Source: an uncultured Prevotella sp.
GTDB lineage: Bacteria > Bacteroidota > Bacteroidia > Bacteroidales > Bacteroidaceae
NCBI GenBank assembly: GCA_947072805.1
Contig: CAMTJK010000014.1
Location: 1-23,665 of the forward strand
Length of the DNA: 23,665 nucleotides
Direction: 5' to 3'
Position numbers and translations under genes: made by a program. Positions 22,207 to 23,665 of this stretch are shown here, piece after piece. Positions within the stretch are counted from its first letter, which is position 1. Each line of letters starts with the position of its first letter. The notes under the pieces were generated by a model. It ran no database searches and was not told the DNA's origin. It worked only from the letters and a program-made list of their open reading frames with translations.

Positions 22207-23490
22207 TTATGCTGCGTTCATACGCTGACGGATAAGTCCGGCATTGTCCTCCACAAGTCGGATGATGCGGTCGTGGTACTCGGTATTGGAATTGCATACC
22301 CCTCTGCTCTGTACCACTTTCAGCGTTTTCAAACTGACTTCTATCGTTTCAATCCGTTTGCCTTCAATGGTGGCGGATAGGATGAGAGAGTTTGCCTTGT
22401 TGTGATAACCGCCCACGCAATGGTGCATCAGCCGTCCTTCCTCAATCATTTCCTCCACGCTTTCAATGACTTTGACAAGAATAAGGTTGTCGGAAAATAC
22501 AAGCCCGAAGAACATTCCTTTGTCTTTCAGATAGTTCTTCTCGTCCTCAATCGCCTTTTGCCGTTGCTGTTCCGTCCGCTCACGCTCCCTTTGCAGGTTG
22601 CGCTTTGCCACCAACTTGTCGTGTTCCGCTTTGAGGTCGGCAGGGCAGACGTATTTCGGGCTGTTCGTGTCCTTGCCAAAATGACGCAGGAGGTCTATGG
22701 TGTCGCACCATACGGAGCCGTCTGAAATGGTGTAACCATTGCGGATGCAAATCTTGACGGATGCCCAATATTGCTCCATGTCAAAGGAACTGCGAATATA
22801 GTGGCTCAACATGGCGTATTGCCCTGCCTTCAAGAGTGTTTCGGCTTGGCTGTCGGAAAGGATAGCCGTGAAAAGGTCATACGGCAGTGTGTTGTGATAG
22901 TCCCCGTTGAAACCGTTGCGTTTCAGTTCGGGGATGAAACGCTGTCGGGGATAGGTACACACAGGTGCTATATCGTATGCGTGAAGTCCGTTGTTCTTGC
23001 GCACCTCCATGTCGCTGTATTCCGCCCATTGGTCGTAATACAACATTGACATACCACGAAGTCGGGCAACGGTGGTGGTTGTGCCTTTGGGCGAAATCCA
23101 CCTCTGCACCACTTCATAAATGGAATACTCGGCTGCTTGCCCTGCCTTGTATCGGGACTTGACGAAGAAGAAGCGTATCACTTGATACTGCTTGCTGGTG
23201 GTGACAATGGAGAAGTATTCATTCTCGCTGAAAACGCTCTTTCGGGTGCGCAACGCTTCCAACTGCATACCGCAATGGGGGCAGATACATCCGCAAAGGG
23301 TGTCTGCAAGGTCGTGGTCGCTCTTCCACGAATGTCCGCACTCGGTACAGATGTTCGTGCCGTCCGCTCTCTTGATTGCGTAGTGCTTGAAGCAATGACG
23401 GAAAGCGTATGCCTTTTGCGTGGCGGTCAATCTCGGTAGTCGCTTGCTCAGATGTGCGACTTCCTGCTGTATGTGTGTTCTCGGTTTCAT
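22207..23490 (-). CDS. PcfJ-like protein
   Basis: A 427-residue protein. Near the N-terminus is a zinc-ribbon-like set of cysteines: Cys48-x2-Cys51 and Cys70-x2-Cys73, with Cys66 and Cys68 between. The middle (100-280) is a large conserved region of unknown role, followed by a charged coiled-coil (about 295-325). The C-terminal module has MHHCVGGY (355-362), then ANSLILSATIEGKRIETIEV and VVQSRGVCN, the signature of the PcfJ-like family named after the enterococcal plasmid pCF10. The biochemical function is not known. Its ATG overlaps the preceding PcfK-like stop (ATGA). Confidence 0.85.
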   Translation of the reverse strand: MKPRTHIQQEVAHLSKRLPRLTATQKAYAFRHCFKHYAIKRADGTNICTECGHSWKSDHDLADTLCGCICPHCGMQLEALRTRKSVFSENEYFSIVTTSKQYQVIRFFFVKSRYKAGQAAEYSIYEVVQRWISPKGTTTTVARLRGMSMLYYDQWAEYSDMEVRKNNGLHAYDIAPVCTYPRQRFIPELKRNGFNGDYHNTLPYDLFTAILSDSQAETLLKAGQYAMLSHYIRSSFDMEQYWASVKICIRNGYTISDGSVWCDTIDLLRHFGKDTNSPKYVCPADLKAEHDKLVAKRNLQRERERTEQQRQKAIEDEKNYLKDKGMFFGLVFSDNLILVKVIESVEEMIEEGRLMHHCVGGYHNKANSLILSATIEGKRIETIEVSLKTLKVVQSRGVCNSNTEYHDRIIRLVEDNAGLIRQRMNAA

Positions 23491-23665
23491 AAGCCTAAAT
23501 CAAATAATGAGGGTTGTTGTATTTCTTGGATGGTCGCTTTGGTGGCGGTTCTCGGCTTGTTGCGGTTCTGCAACTTGCGGAGTTCCTCGTCTTGGTATTG
23601 TCGGATAGCGTTCTGACGTGCTTCCGCCTTTTCCTCTGCGGTGAGTTCCACCACATGGTTCACGG
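23487..23665 (-). CDS. PcfK-like protein, C-terminal fragment
   Basis: Open minus-strand frame of 58 residues running off the right end of the window. It reads VNHVVELTAEEKAEARQ, continues with a very charged helical region and ends in PSLFDLGL. The overlap of its stop with the PcfJ-like start, and the usual pcfK-pcfJ pairing in Bacteroidales elements, identify it; the N-terminal part lies outside. It was recognised by translating the end of the window, as it has no start inside. Confidence 0.75.
   Translation of the reverse strand, partial: VNHVVELTAEEKAEARQNAIRQYQDEELRKLQNRNKPRTATKATIQEIQQPSLFDLGL

Overview
The window is the regulatory, mobilization and transfer core of a Bacteroidales integrative conjugative element of the CTnDOT/ERL (TetQ-Rte) family. 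This rests on the gene content and order: end of rteB, rteC, mobCBA on the minus strand, then a traA-to-traQ type operon on the plus strand. Bacteroidetes-type TAnnTTTG -7 boxes and SD-poor start regions agree with this. The host is most likely Bacteroides, Parabacteroides, Prevotella or a relative. No integrase, tetQ or attachment site lies inside the window.

Layout. 1-314: C-terminal end of RteB (NtrC-type response regulator). 315-593: a structured non-coding stretch with a promoter box, a 121-nt quasi-palindrome and an intrinsic terminator; it looks like a small RNA or attenuator. 594-1016: a small RibD/DHFR-fold protein. 1256-1873: RteC. 1899-1930: bidirectional terminator. 1957-5655 (minus): mobC (VirD4-like coupling protein), mobB (relaxase), mobA (relaxosome accessory protein). 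5656-6364: divergent control region with the probable oriT (clustered inverted repeats) next to mobA and a repeat-rich leader in front of traA. 6365-20228 (plus): the tra operon. It starts with a ParA-like ATPase, three tandem DUF3408 paralogues and a TraD-type membrane protein. The mating-pair-formation genes traE to traO, a TOPRIM primase (traP), a lipoprotein (traQ) and a secreted lysozyme follow. 20236-20281: perfect 18-bp hairpin, probably the end of the operon. 20328-20975: an AT-rich single gene with its own promoter, predicted to have an ADP-ribosyltransferase fold. 21068-23665 (minus): accessory operon of four small orphan proteins, a PcfJ-like protein and the end of a PcfK-like protein.

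How it works together (inference from the CTnDOT family): RteA/RteB sense and relay the inducing signal, RteB activates rteC, and RteC starts the excision cascade, whose products activate tra. MobA and MobB process oriT, MobC couples the DNA to the channel, and TraE-TraO build a type IV secretion system (TraG VirB4-like, TraJ VirB6-like, TraK VirB8-like, TraM VirB10-like, TraN VirB9-like). The lysozyme opens the peptidoglycan, and TraP probably primes the transferred strand.

Leads most worth following: (1) the structured RNA candidate between rteB and the RibD-like gene; (2) the AT-rich ADP-ribosyltransferase-like cargo gene with an apparent ExQ in place of ExE; (3) an 18-nt motif, CCACTAAAATCCAAAGTA, placed exactly 2 nt before the start codons of traI and traN, in shorter form before mobA, and again in the traE leader; (4) five TATCCG/CGGATA copies within about 140 bp of the traA leader.
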